The notes: generated by a model from the letters alone, not told the origin. 64,000 nt of DNA from Pseudomonas sp. ANT_J12 (GCF_008370045.1 NZ_VOBN01000003.1:1-64000); one strand, 5' to 3'. Shown: positions 16,244 through 28,003, counted from the stretch's first letter. Made by a program: numbers and translations.

Positions 16244-18193
16244 ATGAGCCCACCTGACGAGCACAACGGATTCAACCGCCGCCATGTACTGCAAGGCCTT
16301 ACAGCAGGCGCCGTCGGTGCCTGGGTCAGCCCACTTTTCGCAGGGAGTAAAACCATGCCCGACGCCCCGGCCGATCTGATTCTGTACAACGGTCGCTTGC
16401 ACACCGTCGACCGCAAGAAACCCCAGGCCAGTGCCGTGGCGATCAAGGACGGACGCTTCGTGGTGGTCGGCAGCGATGCCCAGGCCATGGCCCTGCAAGG
16501 CCCCGGCACGCAGATCATCGACCTGCACGGGCGCACGGTGATTCCCGGCCTCAACGACTCGCACCTGCACCTGATTCGCGGCGGCCTGAACTACAACCTG
16601 GAACTGCGCTGGGAAGGCGTGCCGTCGCTGGTCGACGCATTGCGCCTGCTCAAGGACCAGGCCGACCGCACGCCGACGCCACAATGGGTGCGCGTGGTCG
16701 GTGGCTGGAACGAATTCCAGTTCGCCGAGAAACGCCTGCCCACCATTGAAGAACTGAACAAAGCCGCGCCGGACACCCCGGTGTTCGTCCTGCACCTCTA
16801 CGACCGCGCCCTGCTCAATCGCGCCGCGCTGAAAGTGGTCGGCTACACCCGCGACACGCCGAACCCGCCCGGCGGCGAAATCGTCCGCGACGCCAATGGC
16901 GACCCCACCGGCATGCTGATCGCCCGGCCCAACGCGATGATTCTCTACTCGACCCTGGCCAAGGGGCCGAAACTGCCGCTGGAACATCAGGTCAACTCGA
17001 CCCGGCAGTTCATGCGCGAACTCAATCGCCTGGGCGTGACCAGCGCTATCGATGCCGGTGGCGGCTATCAGAATTACCCGGACGACTATCAGGTCATCCA
17101 GCAACTGGCGGACGACAAGCAACTCACGGTGCGCATCGCCTACAACCTGTTCACCCAGAAACCCAAGGAAGAACTGACCGACTTCAAGAACTGGACCAGC
17201 ACCTCCCATTACGGCCAGGGCGACGACTTCCTGCGACACAACGGCGCCGGGGAAATGCTGGTGTTCTCGGCGGCGGATTTCGAGGACTTCCTGGAGCCGC
17301 GCCCGGACCTGCCGCAAACCATGGAGCAAGAGCTGGAACCGGTGGTGCGTCACCTCGTCGAGCAGCGCTGGCCGTTCCGTTTGCACGCCACCTACAACGA
17401 ATCCATCAGCCGCATGCTCGACGTGTTCGAGAAGGTCAATCGCGACATTCCGTTCGATGGTTTGCCATGGTTCTTTGATCACGCCGAAACCATCACCCCG
17501 CAGAACATCGAGCGGGTCAAAGCCCTGGGCGGTGGCATTGCGATTCAGGATCGCATGGCGTTCCAGGGCGAATACTTCGTTGACCGCTATGGCGCCAAAG
17601 CCGCCGAACACACGCCGCCGATTGCGCGGATGTTGGCCGAAGGCATTCCCGTCGGCGCCGGCACCGATGCGACGCGGGTGTCGAGCTACAACCCGTGGAC
17701 CTCAATGTATTGGCTGGTCAGCGGCCGCACCGTCGGCGGTCTGGAGTTGTACCCCCAAGGCCTGAGCCGCGACACGGCGCTGGAGCTGTTCACCCATGGC
17801 AGCGCCTGGTTCTCGTCCGAGCAAGGGCAGAAAGGCCAGATCAAGGCCGGGCAATTGGCGGATTTGATTGCGCTGTCGGCGGACTACTTCCACATCGAGG
17901 ACGAAGGGATCAAGTGGATCGAATCGGTGCTGACCATTGTCGACGGCAAGATTGTCTACGGCAGTGTCGAGTTTGAAAAACTCTCGCCACCGCCGATCCC
18001 GGTGGTGCCCGAGTGGTCGCCGGTCACCAAAGTGCCGGGCCACTGGAAGCCGTTGGCCGCGCAGGTTCATCAATGTGTCGGCGCGTGTGCGGTGCATGCC
18101 CACAGTCACCAGCGGGCGCGGTTGTCGTCGGCGCCGGTCAGTGACTTCCAGGGGTTCTGGGGGGCGTTTGGCTGTTCCTGTTTCGCCTTCTAA
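16244..18193 (+). CDS. Tat-exported YtcJ-like amidohydrolase
   Basis: This 649-residue protein begins with a twin-arginine-type signal (NRRHVLQGLTAGAVGAW, residues 11-27), which suggests export in folded, metal-loaded form. The YtcJ/amidohydrolase-3 barrel follows, with HxH in NDSHLHLI, further histidines in FRLHATYNES and FFDHAETI, and the aspartate of AGTDATRVSSYNPW, so the metal site is complete. The substrate is unknown. The last ~45 residues form an unusual Cys/His-rich tail (CVGAC, HAHSH, CSC) beyond the usual end of the family. The ATG at 16244 lacks a strong ribosome site but is needed for the signal. A REP element follows. Confidence 0.85.
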   Translation: MSPPDEHNGFNRRHVLQGLTAGAVGAWVSPLFAGSKTMPDAPADLILYNGRLHTVDRKKPQASAVAIKDGRFVVVGSDAQAMALQGPGTQIIDLHGRTVIPGLNDSHLHLIRGGLNYNLELRWEGVPSLVDALRLLKDQADRTPTPQWVRVVGGWNEFQFAEKRLPTIEELNKAAPDTPVFVLHLYDRALLNRAALKVVGYTRDTPNPPGGEIVRDANGDPTGMLIARPNAMILYSTLAKGPKLPLEHQVNSTRQFMRELNRLGVTSAIDAGGGYQNYPDDYQVIQQLADDKQLTVRIAYNLFTQKPKEELTDFKNWTSTSHYGQGDDFLRHNGAGEMLVFSAADFEDFLEPRPDLPQTMEQELEPVVRHLVEQRWPFRLHATYNESISRMLDVFEKVNRDIPFDGLPWFFDHAETITPQNIERVKALGGGIAIQDRMAFQGEYFVDRYGAKAAEHTPPIARMLAEGIPVGAGTDATRVSSYNPWTSMYWLVSGRTVGGLELYPQGLSRDTALELFTHGSAWFSSEQGQKGQIKAGQLADLIALSADYFHIEDEGIKWIESVLTIVDGKIVYGSVEFEKLSPPPIPVVPEWSPVTKVPGHWKPLAAQVHQCVGACAVHAHSHQRARLSSAPVSDFQGFWGAFGCSCFAF

Positions 18194-18202
18194 ACACGAA
18201 CC

Positions 18203-18309
18203 CTGTAGGAGCAAAGCTTGCTCGCGATGGCGTCGTTGAAATCGCCTTCGCGGGCAAGCCTTGCTCCTACAGATGCGTGCAAAACCTGTAGAAGCTTGCT
18301 CCTACAAGG
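18203..18309. repeat. REP family A pair plus extra half-palindrome
   Basis: Arms CTGTAGGAGCAAAGCTTGC (18203 on) and GGGCAAGCCTTGCTCCTACAG (to 18272) form the pair. A further small palindrome CCTGTAGAAGCTTGCTCCTAC follows at 18285-18305. It lies between the amidohydrolase and the HoxX-like gene. Confidence 0.85.
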
Positions 18310-18449
18310 GCTTTGCGTGAATGAAGAAAAAAGATTGATCCCGGTCAGGTGGGTGTGCCCGGGCACTCTCTACTATCGCCCTTCCATCGAAAGCCAAGGA
18401 CGGCTCATTGCGAGCGCTGTGGCTGAACATTCTCAAGGAAGAGGCAATC

Positions 18450-20162
18450 ATGCGTTCACTGAAGATCATCCTGCTGTCATCAGCCTTCAATGGCCTGACC
18501 CAACGGGCCTGGCTGGAATTGCGCCAGGCCGGGCATAGTCCCAGCGTCGTCCTGTTTACCGACGAAAACGCGGTGTGCGAACAGATCGAACAGTCCGGCG
18601 CCGACCTGGTGATCTGCCCGTTCCTCAAGGACCGGGTGCCGCAACAACTGTGGAGCAATCCCAAGCGTCCACTGGTAATCATCCATCCCGGCATCGTCGG
18701 CGACCGTGGCGCCAGCGCGCTGGACTGGGCCATCACCCATGAGCGGGATCGCTGGGGTGTCACCGCGTTGCAAGCGGTGGAAGAAATGGATGCCGGGCCG
18801 GTCTGGGCCACGAGTGAATTCAACCTGCCCCAGGGCCTGCGTAAATCCGAGCTGTACAACGGGCGGGTCAGTGACGCGGCGATCCGTTGCATCCGCGAAG
18901 TCGTAGAAAAATTCATCGTCGGGTTTGTCCCGGTGCCGGTGGATTACCGCCAGCATCAGGTGCTGGGCCGCTTGCAGCCGAACATGAAACAGGTCGATCG
19001 CACGTTCAGCTGGCACGACTGCTCGCAGTTCATCAAACGCAGCATCGACGCGGCCGATGGTCAGCCCGGTGTGCTGGCCAGTCTGGCCGGCGGTCAGTAC
19101 TACCTGTATGACGCGCATCTGGATTCACGCACGGGCACGCCGGGGCAGATTCTGGCGGTGCATGACGATGCGGTGCTGGTGGCGACCGGTGATCACAGCC
19201 TGTGGATCGGCTCCTTGCGGCGCAAACCGCTGCCCGGCGAAGAAACCTTCAAGCGTCCGGCCCGGCATGTGCTCGGTCGGCAGTTGAGTGAAGTGCCGAC
19301 TCTGGACTGGTCGATTGCGTCGAACCCTTTCAACCTTGAGGCCTATCAACCGGTCAGCTATCGCGAGTCCGGGCAGGTCGGCGAATTGACGTTCGAGTTC
19401 TACAACGGCGCCATGAGCACCGAGCAGTGCCAACGGCTGGTCGAGGCGCTGCGCTGGGCCAAGGCCCGGGACACCCAGGTGTTGCTGATCAAGGGCGGGC
19501 GCGGCAGTTTTTCCAATGGCGTGCACTTGAACGTGATCCAGGCCGCCGAGGTGCCGGGGCTGGAAGCCTGGGCGAATATTCAGGCGATTGACGACGTCTG
19601 CGAGGAACTGCTGACGGCCCGGCAACTGGTGATCAGCGGCGTGACCGGCAGTGCCGGGGCTGGCGGCGTGATGCTGGCACTGGCCGCCGACATCGTGTTC
19701 GCCCGTGCCGAGATCGTGCTCAATCCGCACTACAAAACCATGGGCCTGTACGGCTCCGAATACTGGACCTACAGCCTGCCCCGCGCGGTCGGCCAGGCCA
19801 TGGCGGAACAACTGACCGAACAATGCCTGCCGGTAAGCGCAGCCCAGGCCCTGCAATTGGGCATGGTCCAGGAAATCGGCCCGCGTTGCCCCAACGAGTT
19901 TGGCTTGTGGTTGCTGCAACGGGCCAATGGCGCGCTGAACGATCCGGCGTACGCCGCCATCCGTGAGCGCAAGGGGCGCAACGACACCCAACTGATGCAG
20001 CATTGCCGAAATGCCGAGCTGGAAGAGATGCACCTGGACATGGTGCAGAACCGCAAACAGTTCGCCGAGAAGTGCAGCCACTTCGTGTTCAAGCGCAAGG
20101 CGTGTGGCACGCCGCAGCGGTTGGTCGCGGATTGGGCGCGGCAGGTCGAGTTAACCGACTGA
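18450..20162 (+). CDS. hoxX: HoxX-like formyltransferase/enoyl-CoA hydratase fusion
   Basis: The 570-residue protein joins an N-terminal formyl-tetrahydrofolate transferase-like domain (about 1-280; H79-P80-G81 followed by IVGDRGASALDWAI) to a C-terminal enoyl-CoA hydratase-like domain (about 320-510). This architecture defines HoxX, which moves a formyl group to CoA and releases CO for the active site of oxygen-tolerant [NiFe] hydrogenases. No hydrogenase gene lies in this window, so the role here is open. AAGGAAGAGG precedes the ATG at 18450. The gene stands alone, convergent on the glycosidase gene, with a REP B element between. Confidence 0.85.
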   Translation: MRSLKIILLSSAFNGLTQRAWLELRQAGHSPSVVLFTDENAVCEQIEQSGADLVICPFLKDRVPQQLWSNPKRPLVIIHPGIVGDRGASALDWAITHERDRWGVTALQAVEEMDAGPVWATSEFNLPQGLRKSELYNGRVSDAAIRCIREVVEKFIVGFVPVPVDYRQHQVLGRLQPNMKQVDRTFSWHDCSQFIKRSIDAADGQPGVLASLAGGQYYLYDAHLDSRTGTPGQILAVHDDAVLVATGDHSLWIGSLRRKPLPGEETFKRPARHVLGRQLSEVPTLDWSIASNPFNLEAYQPVSYRESGQVGELTFEFYNGAMSTEQCQRLVEALRWAKARDTQVLLIKGGRGSFSNGVHLNVIQAAEVPGLEAWANIQAIDDVCEELLTARQLVISGVTGSAGAGGVMLALAADIVFARAEIVLNPHYKTMGLYGSEYWTYSLPRAVGQAMAEQLTEQCLPVSAAQALQLGMVQEIGPRCPNEFGLWLLQRANGALNDPAYAAIRERKGRNDTQLMQHCRNAELEEMHLDMVQNRKQFAEKCSHFVFKRKACGTPQRLVADWARQVELTD

Positions 20163-20170
20163 TCGTTAAT

Positions 20171-20273
20171 GATCGTTCCCACGCTCTGCGTGGGAATGCC
20201 TCAAGGGACGCTCCGCGTTCCAAGGGGACGCAGAGCGTCCCGGGCTGCATTCCCACGCGGAGCGTGGGAACGA

Positions 20274-20275
<2 letters not shown>
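20171..20275. repeat. REP family B element
   Basis: Outer arms GATCGTTCCCACGCTCTGCG and GCGGAGCGTGGGAACGATC flank inner arms GGGACGCTCCGCGTTCC and ACGCAGAGCGTCCCGGG, the family B layout. It fills the gap between convergent genes, and the glycosidase stop codon overlaps its right end. Confidence 0.9.
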
Positions 20276-22910
<2,635 letters not shown>

Positions 22911-23019
22911 GAGGTCGTCCGTTGGGTCGGGAGATGGATGCAGTGTAGTGCGCGGGGGTTAGAGGGAATATGAAAACTCTGACACCTTGGAATCCGCGGA
23001 ATCTGTGGGCGGCGTTGAA

Positions 23020-23136
23020 CCTGTGGCGAGGGAGCTTGCTCCCGCTGGGTCGCGCAGCGGCCCCAAAATCTTGTGAGCGCTGCGCACTCAAGCGGGAGCA
23101 AGCTCCCTCGCCACAGGCAAGCTCCCTCGCCACAGG
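23020..23136. repeat. REP family C element with partial tandem duplication
   Basis: Arms CCTGTGGCGAGGGAGCTTGC and GCAAGCTCCCTCGCCACAGG enclose inner GTCGCGCAGCGGCCCC and GAGCGCTGCGCACTC. The last 19 bases (CAAGCTCCCTCGCCACAGG) are repeated directly at 23118-23136. It lies in the gap between the glycosidase and the LysR gene. Confidence 0.9.
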
Positions 23137-23183
23137 GTATCGATGGCTCTTACAATGCGGACACCTTCAGCACCGGCCACCCC

Positions 23184-24047
23184 ATGGACATCGACCTCGC
23201 CCGCACCTTCCTGGAAATCGTCCGCCACGGCAGCCTCGCCGCCGCCGCGCAGAAGCTCCACGTGACCCAGACCGCCATCACCGCGCGGGTGCAGAAACTC
23301 GAAAGCCAGTTGGGCAGCACCCTGTTCGTGCGCAACCGCGCCGGCGCTCGCCTGACCCCGAACGGCGAAGCCTTTGTGGTCTATGCCAATCAACTGGTGC
23401 AAACCTGGGAAGCTGCGCGCCGGGACCTGCCGTTGCCCGAAGGCTATCGCGACGTGTTGCACATCGGCGGCGAAGTCAGCCTGTGCAATCCGCTGATGCT
23501 CAGTTGGGCCGCCGAGTTGCGGGAGAAGATCCCCAGCCACGCCCTGCGCATGGAAATCCGCGACGGTGAAAACCTGCTGCGCCAACTGGAGCTGGGGGTG
23601 CTCGACGCGGCGCTGGTCTACCAGCCCGAATACTGGCCACGCCTGCAAGTGGAACAGGTGCTGGAAGAAAAACTGATCCTCGTGCGCCTGGCTGGCCAAC
23701 CCGATCCCTACGTGTACATCGACTGGGGCCCGGATTTCCGCCGCCAACACGACGCCGCCCTGCCGGAAAAAGCCAAGGCCGCCCTGAGTTTCAACCTCGG
23801 CCCATTGGCCTTGCAGTACCTGCTGGAGCACGGTGGCAGTGGTTATTTCCGCACCCGGGTGGTGCAGAGTTATCTGGAAAGCGGCGTGCTGGAAGCCGTG
23901 GCCAAAGCCCCGGAATTCAGTTACCCGACGTACCTGGTTTACTCCCGGGACCGGGATTCGGCGACCCTGCAACAAGCCTTCGATCTGCTGCGCGATGTGA
24001 TCAAGACCGACGATGACTGGTCCCAGCGCTGGAACCCGTTGGGCTGA
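23184..24047 (+). CDS. LysR-family transcriptional regulator
   Basis: The 287-residue protein has a standard LysR winged HTH at about residues 1-60 (LARTFLEIVRHGSLAAAAQ, TQTAITARVQKLE) and a LysR substrate-binding domain after it. ATG at 23184 matches the usual LysR N-terminus MDIDLARTFLEIV. The effector-binding domain carries no feature that names a ligand. It is divergent from the glycosidase gene across 274 bp that include a REP element, and lies 95 bp upstream of the hydroxylase gene; either could be its target. Confidence 0.9.
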   Translation: MDIDLARTFLEIVRHGSLAAAAQKLHVTQTAITARVQKLESQLGSTLFVRNRAGARLTPNGEAFVVYANQLVQTWEAARRDLPLPEGYRDVLHIGGEVSLCNPLMLSWAAELREKIPSHALRMEIRDGENLLRQLELGVLDAALVYQPEYWPRLQVEQVLEEKLILVRLAGQPDPYVYIDWGPDFRRQHDAALPEKAKAALSFNLGPLALQYLLEHGGSGYFRTRVVQSYLESGVLEAVAKAPEFSYPTYLVYSRDRDSATLQQAFDLLRDVIKTDDDWSQRWNPLG

Positions 24048-24142
24048 GTCCATCAAGTGGCGTTTGTGCCCTCAACGTTCGCCAGGCCTGCGCGGCGGGA
24101 TCGGCTAATCTGCTGTGATAACAACAATCACAGGTGAGCGCA

Positions 24143-25288
24143 GTGAGGCAGACCACCCAGGCTTTTCGCAGCCGTTACCGGGCCGACATTCATCGGCTCT
24201 ACAACCCGTGGCTGCACGGCACCTTCGTGCTGCTGTTCGGCCTCCTCGCCATCGCCGGGTTCTGGCGCACGGTGCAACAGGTGCAGGCACTGGAATGGCT
24301 GACGGTGCCGCTGACGCTGTTGTTCTTCAACTTTGGCGTGTACATGGTGCATCGCCACCTTGGGCATCACAAAAAGAGCTTCGCGCGGATGTTCTATGCC
24401 AGGCATGCCGGTGATCATCACAGCTTTTTTACCCCCGGCCACATGACCTACGACAGCGCCAGGGACTGGCGGGTGATTCTGTTCCCGGCGTGGCTGATCG
24501 TGCTGCACACGCTGGTCATCACCCTGCCCCTGTGGTGGCTGTTTTCCCGGGTCAACGCCAATGTCGCCGGGTTGTTTGGCGGCTGTATGGTCCTGGGTTA
24601 CCTGACCTATGAAGTGTTCCATGCCTGCGAGCATTTGCCGCCGCGCAACCCGATCACACGGCTGCCGTGGATCCGCCAGATGCGCCGCCTGCATGAACTG
24701 CATCACCGCCGCGAAGTGATGCAGGAGCGCAATTTCAATATCGTGTTTCCGCTGATGGACTACCTGTTCGGCACCCTGTACTGGGAGCCGGAGCACACCC
24801 ACCCGAACCCGACGAGAACGCCCATGACCCGCATGCAGCACCCGATCGACATCGCCGGCAACCCGATTGCCGTGCTCGCCTACGCCAGCACCGTGACCCG
24901 TTGGCCGGAGTGGCATCCCTCGTCGCTCAAGGTCGATGGCCAGGCCGGGCCGCTGCATGCGGGGTCGCGTTTTGAAGAGGACATCCGCGCCGGCGGGCGT
25001 GACGGGCACTTGAGCTGGGAGGTCGAGGAGTACCTGCCTGGGCGACGCTGGCGTGCCCGGGCCCAAGGCGATCATGGGTTATCGCTGGTGGTGACCTACG
25101 AGTGCGAGGCAATCGGCGACGGCACACGGTTTGTCCGGACCCTGGATTATCGGTTCAGCGGTTTGGGCATGCGCATCGCCAATCGGTTGCTGCTCAAGCG
25201 GCGCATCGAGCATGAGTCGGCGGCGTCGATGCTGGCGCTGCGCAACATGGCGCAAAAGCACCTGGCACCCGCAGGCGTGAGCGCATGA
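24143..25288 (+). CDS. Membrane fatty-acid hydroxylase/sterol desaturase fused to SRPBCC domain
   Basis: The N-terminal ~230 residues have hydrophobic segments (about 25-70, 115-160) and the histidine clusters of the di-iron hydroxylase family: HRHLGHH, HAGDHH, HACEH and HELHHRR. The C-terminal ~145 residues look like an SRPBCC/polyketide-cyclase lipid-binding fold (GSRFEEDIRAGGRDGHLSWEV, RFVRTLDYRFSGLGMRI). It should oxidise a lipid-type substrate at the membrane. I place the start at GTG 24143, which has AGGTGA 5 bases upstream; GTG 24134 is the alternative. The next gene overlaps by 4 bp, so both act together. Confidence 0.75.
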   Translation: MRQTTQAFRSRYRADIHRLYNPWLHGTFVLLFGLLAIAGFWRTVQQVQALEWLTVPLTLLFFNFGVYMVHRHLGHHKKSFARMFYARHAGDHHSFFTPGHMTYDSARDWRVILFPAWLIVLHTLVITLPLWWLFSRVNANVAGLFGGCMVLGYLTYEVFHACEHLPPRNPITRLPWIRQMRRLHELHHRREVMQERNFNIVFPLMDYLFGTLYWEPEHTHPNPTRTPMTRMQHPIDIAGNPIAVLAYASTVTRWPEWHPSSLKVDGQAGPLHAGSRFEEDIRAGGRDGHLSWEVEEYLPGRRWRARAQGDHGLSLVVTYECEAIGDGTRFVRTLDYRFSGLGMRIANRLLLKRRIEHESAASMLALRNMAQKHLAPAGVSA

Positions 25289-26364
25289 GGGCCCTCTTCA
25301 GGTGTGTGTTGTTGCTGATCGTCGTATTTGTCGCGTTTTTACTGCTGATGCCAAGCAAAGTCGAACCGGTGGCCTGGACACCGGCAGCGGCGCCGTCATT
25401 GGCCAGCGGGGTGTACGCCGACAATCAGCGACTCAAGGACGTGGAGCGTATTGGTTCTTCGGACATCGACGGTCCCGAGGCGTTATTGCTGGAAAACGAC
25501 CTGCTGATCACCGGTTTGCACGACGGCCGGGTGATTCGCAGCAGCCTCGACGGCAACGTCAGGACCGTGCTGACCGACACGGGTGGCCGGCCGTTGGGAC
25601 TGGCCCGGCATCCCAATGGTTTGCTGGTGATCGCTGACGGGGTCAAGGGCTTGCTGTCCCTTGATGCCCAGGGTCGGGTGATCCCATTGACCACAGAAGC
25701 GAATGGCGTGCCGTTCGGTTTTACCGATGACGTGGTGATCGACAAGCCCGGGCACTACGCCTACTTCAGTGATGCGTCGAGTCGCTGGGGCTATGGCAAG
25801 GATGGCGAGGCGATTATGGAGCACGGCGGAGACGGTCGTTTGCTGCGCTATGACTTCCAGACCGGCAAGACCACCCTGCTGCTGGACAAGCTGGAATTCG
25901 CCAACGGCGTCACCCTCGGGCCCGACGATGCGTTTGTGCTGGTCAACGAAACCGGCGCCTACCGCATCACTCGCTATTGGCTGAGCGGGCCGAAAGCCGG
26001 GACCCATGATGTGTTTATCGACAACCTGCCGGGGCTGCCGGACAACCTGGCGTTCAACGGGCGGGATCGCTTCTGGGTGGCGCTCTATGCCCCGCGCAAC
26101 AAACTGCTGGACGCCACAGCGCCGCACCCGTTCGTGCGCAAGATGATCGTGCGGGCGATGATGGTGTTGCCCAAACCGGTGGAGAAACGGGCGTTCGCGT
26201 TGGGGCTGGACCTGGACGGCAAGGTGATTGCCAATTTGCAAGATGCGGGCAGCGGCAATTATTCGCCGATCACCACGGTGCGCGAGTATGGAGACTGGTT
26301 GTATTTTGGGTCGTTGACAGCGCGGCACATGGTGCGGTTGCCGCTTAGCAAAGCCTTGAACTGA
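25285..26364 (+). CDS. SMP-30/strictosidine synthase-like beta-propeller protein
   Basis: The 359-residue protein has an N-terminal signal or anchor (residues 1-22) and a six-bladed propeller pattern of the strictosidine-synthase/SMP-30 group: GPEALLLENDLLITGLHDGRV, GRPLGLARHPNGLLVIAD, DDVVIDKPGHYAYFSDAS, FANGVTLGPDDAFVLVNETG and GLPDNLAFNGRDRFWVAL. It is probably a periplasmic lactonase/esterase-like hydrolase. Start and stop of the two genes overlap (ATGA at 25285), so it is co-expressed with the hydroxylase and may process its product. Confidence 0.82.
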   Translation: MRALFRCVLLLIVVFVAFLLLMPSKVEPVAWTPAAAPSLASGVYADNQRLKDVERIGSSDIDGPEALLLENDLLITGLHDGRVIRSSLDGNVRTVLTDTGGRPLGLARHPNGLLVIADGVKGLLSLDAQGRVIPLTTEANGVPFGFTDDVVIDKPGHYAYFSDASSRWGYGKDGEAIMEHGGDGRLLRYDFQTGKTTLLLDKLEFANGVTLGPDDAFVLVNETGAYRITRYWLSGPKAGTHDVFIDNLPGLPDNLAFNGRDRFWVALYAPRNKLLDATAPHPFVRKMIVRAMMVLPKPVEKRAFALGLDLDGKVIANLQDAGSGNYSPITTVREYGDWLYFGSLTARHMVRLPLSKALN

Positions 26365-26383
26365 TCGTCAATCAAACACCAAA

Positions 26384-26479
26384 CCTGTACGAGCAAAGCT
26401 TGCTCGCGAACGCGGCGTGTCAGTCAACATGGATGTTGAATTTGATGACGCCTTCGCGAGCAAGCTTCGCTCCTACAGG
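26384..26479. repeat. REP family A element
   Basis: Left arm CCTGTACGAGCAAAGCTTGC and right arm GAGCAAGCTTCGCTCCTACAGG with the GTGTCAGTCAACAT spacer also seen at 34667. It lies after the SMP-30-like gene. Confidence 0.88.
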
Positions 26480-26508
26480 GGGGCGGCATCTGAAGAGGGT
26501 CAGGCCAA

Positions 26509-26751
26509 TCAACGCGGATCCCTCTCGCCATCGCGCTCGGCGTTGTCGGTTTCTTCGCGCACCCGTTCAGGGTCGAGGTCGGTGCCGTCGCGCTGTTCAA
26601 TCGGCTTGGCGCCTTCGTTGTTCGGCAGCTCGTCGATGCCCGGTTCGTCCTCGGGGTGGACGGTCGTGCGCCCTGGGCTCAGCGGTTCGGGATGGGTCGG
26701 GATCGGGTCGTACCCGCCCTGTTCTTCACTGGGGAATTTTGGCTCTGTCAT
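26509..26751 (-). CDS. Small acidic hydrophilic protein
   Basis: An 80-residue protein with almost no hydrophobic residues, rich in Pro, Glu, Asp and Arg (EPGIDELPNNEGAKPIEQ, DPERVREETDNAERDGERD). It is probably disordered. AGAGGTG lies upstream of the ATG. Proteins of this look are found in pseudomonads next to stress genes, but I know no function. It lies in a row of small genes (26.5-28.3 kb). Confidence 0.65.
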   Translation of the reverse strand: MTEPKFPSEEQGGYDPIPTHPEPLSPGRTTVHPEDEPGIDELPNNEGAKPIEQRDGTDLDPERVREETDNAERDGERDPR

Positions 26752-26854
26752 AAGGGCACCTCTGAGAAGCGAGTCATGAATGGAGAGACTCTGTACTTTC
26801 GAGGTGCCGGGCTTTATCGCCGTTCCAACTATTCAGTCACCGGTCGTCGGTGGC

Positions 26855-27097
26855 TCAGGACGACGCCTGGAGTTGCTGGACGATCTTGTCCTTGACCTGC
26901 AATCGCTGTTCCTTGAGCTTTTTCAGTGCGTCGTCGCTGGGGGCATCAGACTGGGCCGTTTCGGCCTTGACCACCTCATTGTCCGCCTGCACATATTTAT
27001 TGATCAGTGAATCCAGTAACGGATCCGTGGTGCGTTTTTGCTGGATAACTTCCTTGGGAATGTTCAGGTCCTGATAAAGGTTGTGTGGCACCGGCAT
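26855..27097 (-). CDS. DUF465/YdcH-like small coiled-coil protein
   Basis: This 80-residue protein (VPHNLYQDLNIPKEVIQ at the start) has heptad-like helices, including LDSLINKYVQADNEVVKAET and DDALKKLKEQRLQVKDKI, similar to the YdcH/DUF465 family of short helical hairpins. GGAGGTGTTCC directly precedes the ATG at 27097, so the longer in-frame start is not needed. Role unknown. Confidence 0.7.
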   Translation of the reverse strand: MPVPHNLYQDLNIPKEVIQQKRTTDPLLDSLINKYVQADNEVVKAETAQSDAPSDDALKKLKEQRLQVKDKIVQQLQASS

Positions 27098-27314
27098 GGA
27101 ACACCTCCGTTTGTTGATCGGTAGCAAACGCGATCAATTGCGTTCACCAACCATCAGAATGGCCTCGGTTACCCGGTTCTGTCGACCTCCTGTCAGACCA
27201 GCGGTGGCCGTTCGTCGTCGTTTGGCGTTTGCGATCAAACCTTTCGTCGAGTCCCGACCTCCATTGAATAACGATCACCTCGATCGCTCATAAAACCCGT
27301 GTGGAGAAGAACCA

Positions 27315-27836
27315 ATGGACGGATTTACCCTGCGCCACCTCGCCCTGGCCGTTGCCCTGAGCACCAGCATGGGCACCGCGTTCGCGGCCACTTCCAATGA
27401 TTTCGTCGACAACGCCGCGGCCGGCGGCATCGCTGAAGTTGAAACCAGCAAACTGGCCCTGGAAAAAAGCGCATCGGCGGACATCAAATCGTTCGCCAAT
27501 ATGATGATCACCGACCACACCAAGGCCAATGATGAACTGGCGGCGCTGGCGAAAAAGCATGACATCGAGGTGCCGGACAGCACGACACTGGTCAATCAGG
27601 CCAAGGCGAAAATCCTCGACCTGCGCGATGAATCCTTCGATGCGGCCTACGCCAACAATCAGGTGAAGGCCCACGAAGAAACCATCGCACTGTTCAAGAA
27701 AGAAGCCGACACGGTGACCGACGACAAAAAACCGGGCGCCACCGACCTCAAAGGCTTCGCGCAGAAGATGTTACCGGCGCTGGAGAAGCATCTGGACGCG
27801 GCCAAAGCCTTGCAAGCGAAGCATCCAAGCAAATAA
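27315..27836 (+). CDS. DUF4142 periplasmic protein
   Basis: The 173-residue protein has a signal peptide (residues 1-25, ending TAFAA) and a four-helix DUF4142 domain of the ferritin-like class, with NDFVDNAAAGGIAEVETSKLA, FANMMITDHTKANDELAALA and KMLPALEKHLDAAKAL. The TDHTKAN motif is typical of the family. Function unknown, but homologues are often stress-induced and periplasmic. GGAGAAG precedes the ATG. REP C follows. Confidence 0.88.
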   Translation: MDGFTLRHLALAVALSTSMGTAFAATSNDFVDNAAAGGIAEVETSKLALEKSASADIKSFANMMITDHTKANDELAALAKKHDIEVPDSTTLVNQAKAKILDLRDESFDAAYANNQVKAHEETIALFKKEADTVTDDKKPGATDLKGFAQKMLPALEKHLDAAKALQAKHPSK

Positions 27837-27892
27837 CCCGGACAAAGAACCGCATCCAGAAGATTAGCGCCAGTCAGACAAGCGATGAGTAA

Positions 27893-28003
27893 CCTGTGGC
27901 GAGGGAGCTTGCTCCCGTTGGACTGCGCAGCAGCCCCCTTCTTTAGTCAGGTAAAGAGAGGGGCCGCTGCGCAGCCCAGCGGGAGCAAGCTCCCTCGCCA
28001 CAG
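27893..28003. repeat. REP family C element
   Basis: Perfect outer arms (CCTGTGGCGAGGGAGCTTGC and its complement ending at 28003) and inner arms GGACTGCGCAGCAGCCCC and GGGCCGCTGCGCAGCCC. It separates the DUF4142 gene from the next small gene. Confidence 0.9.
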
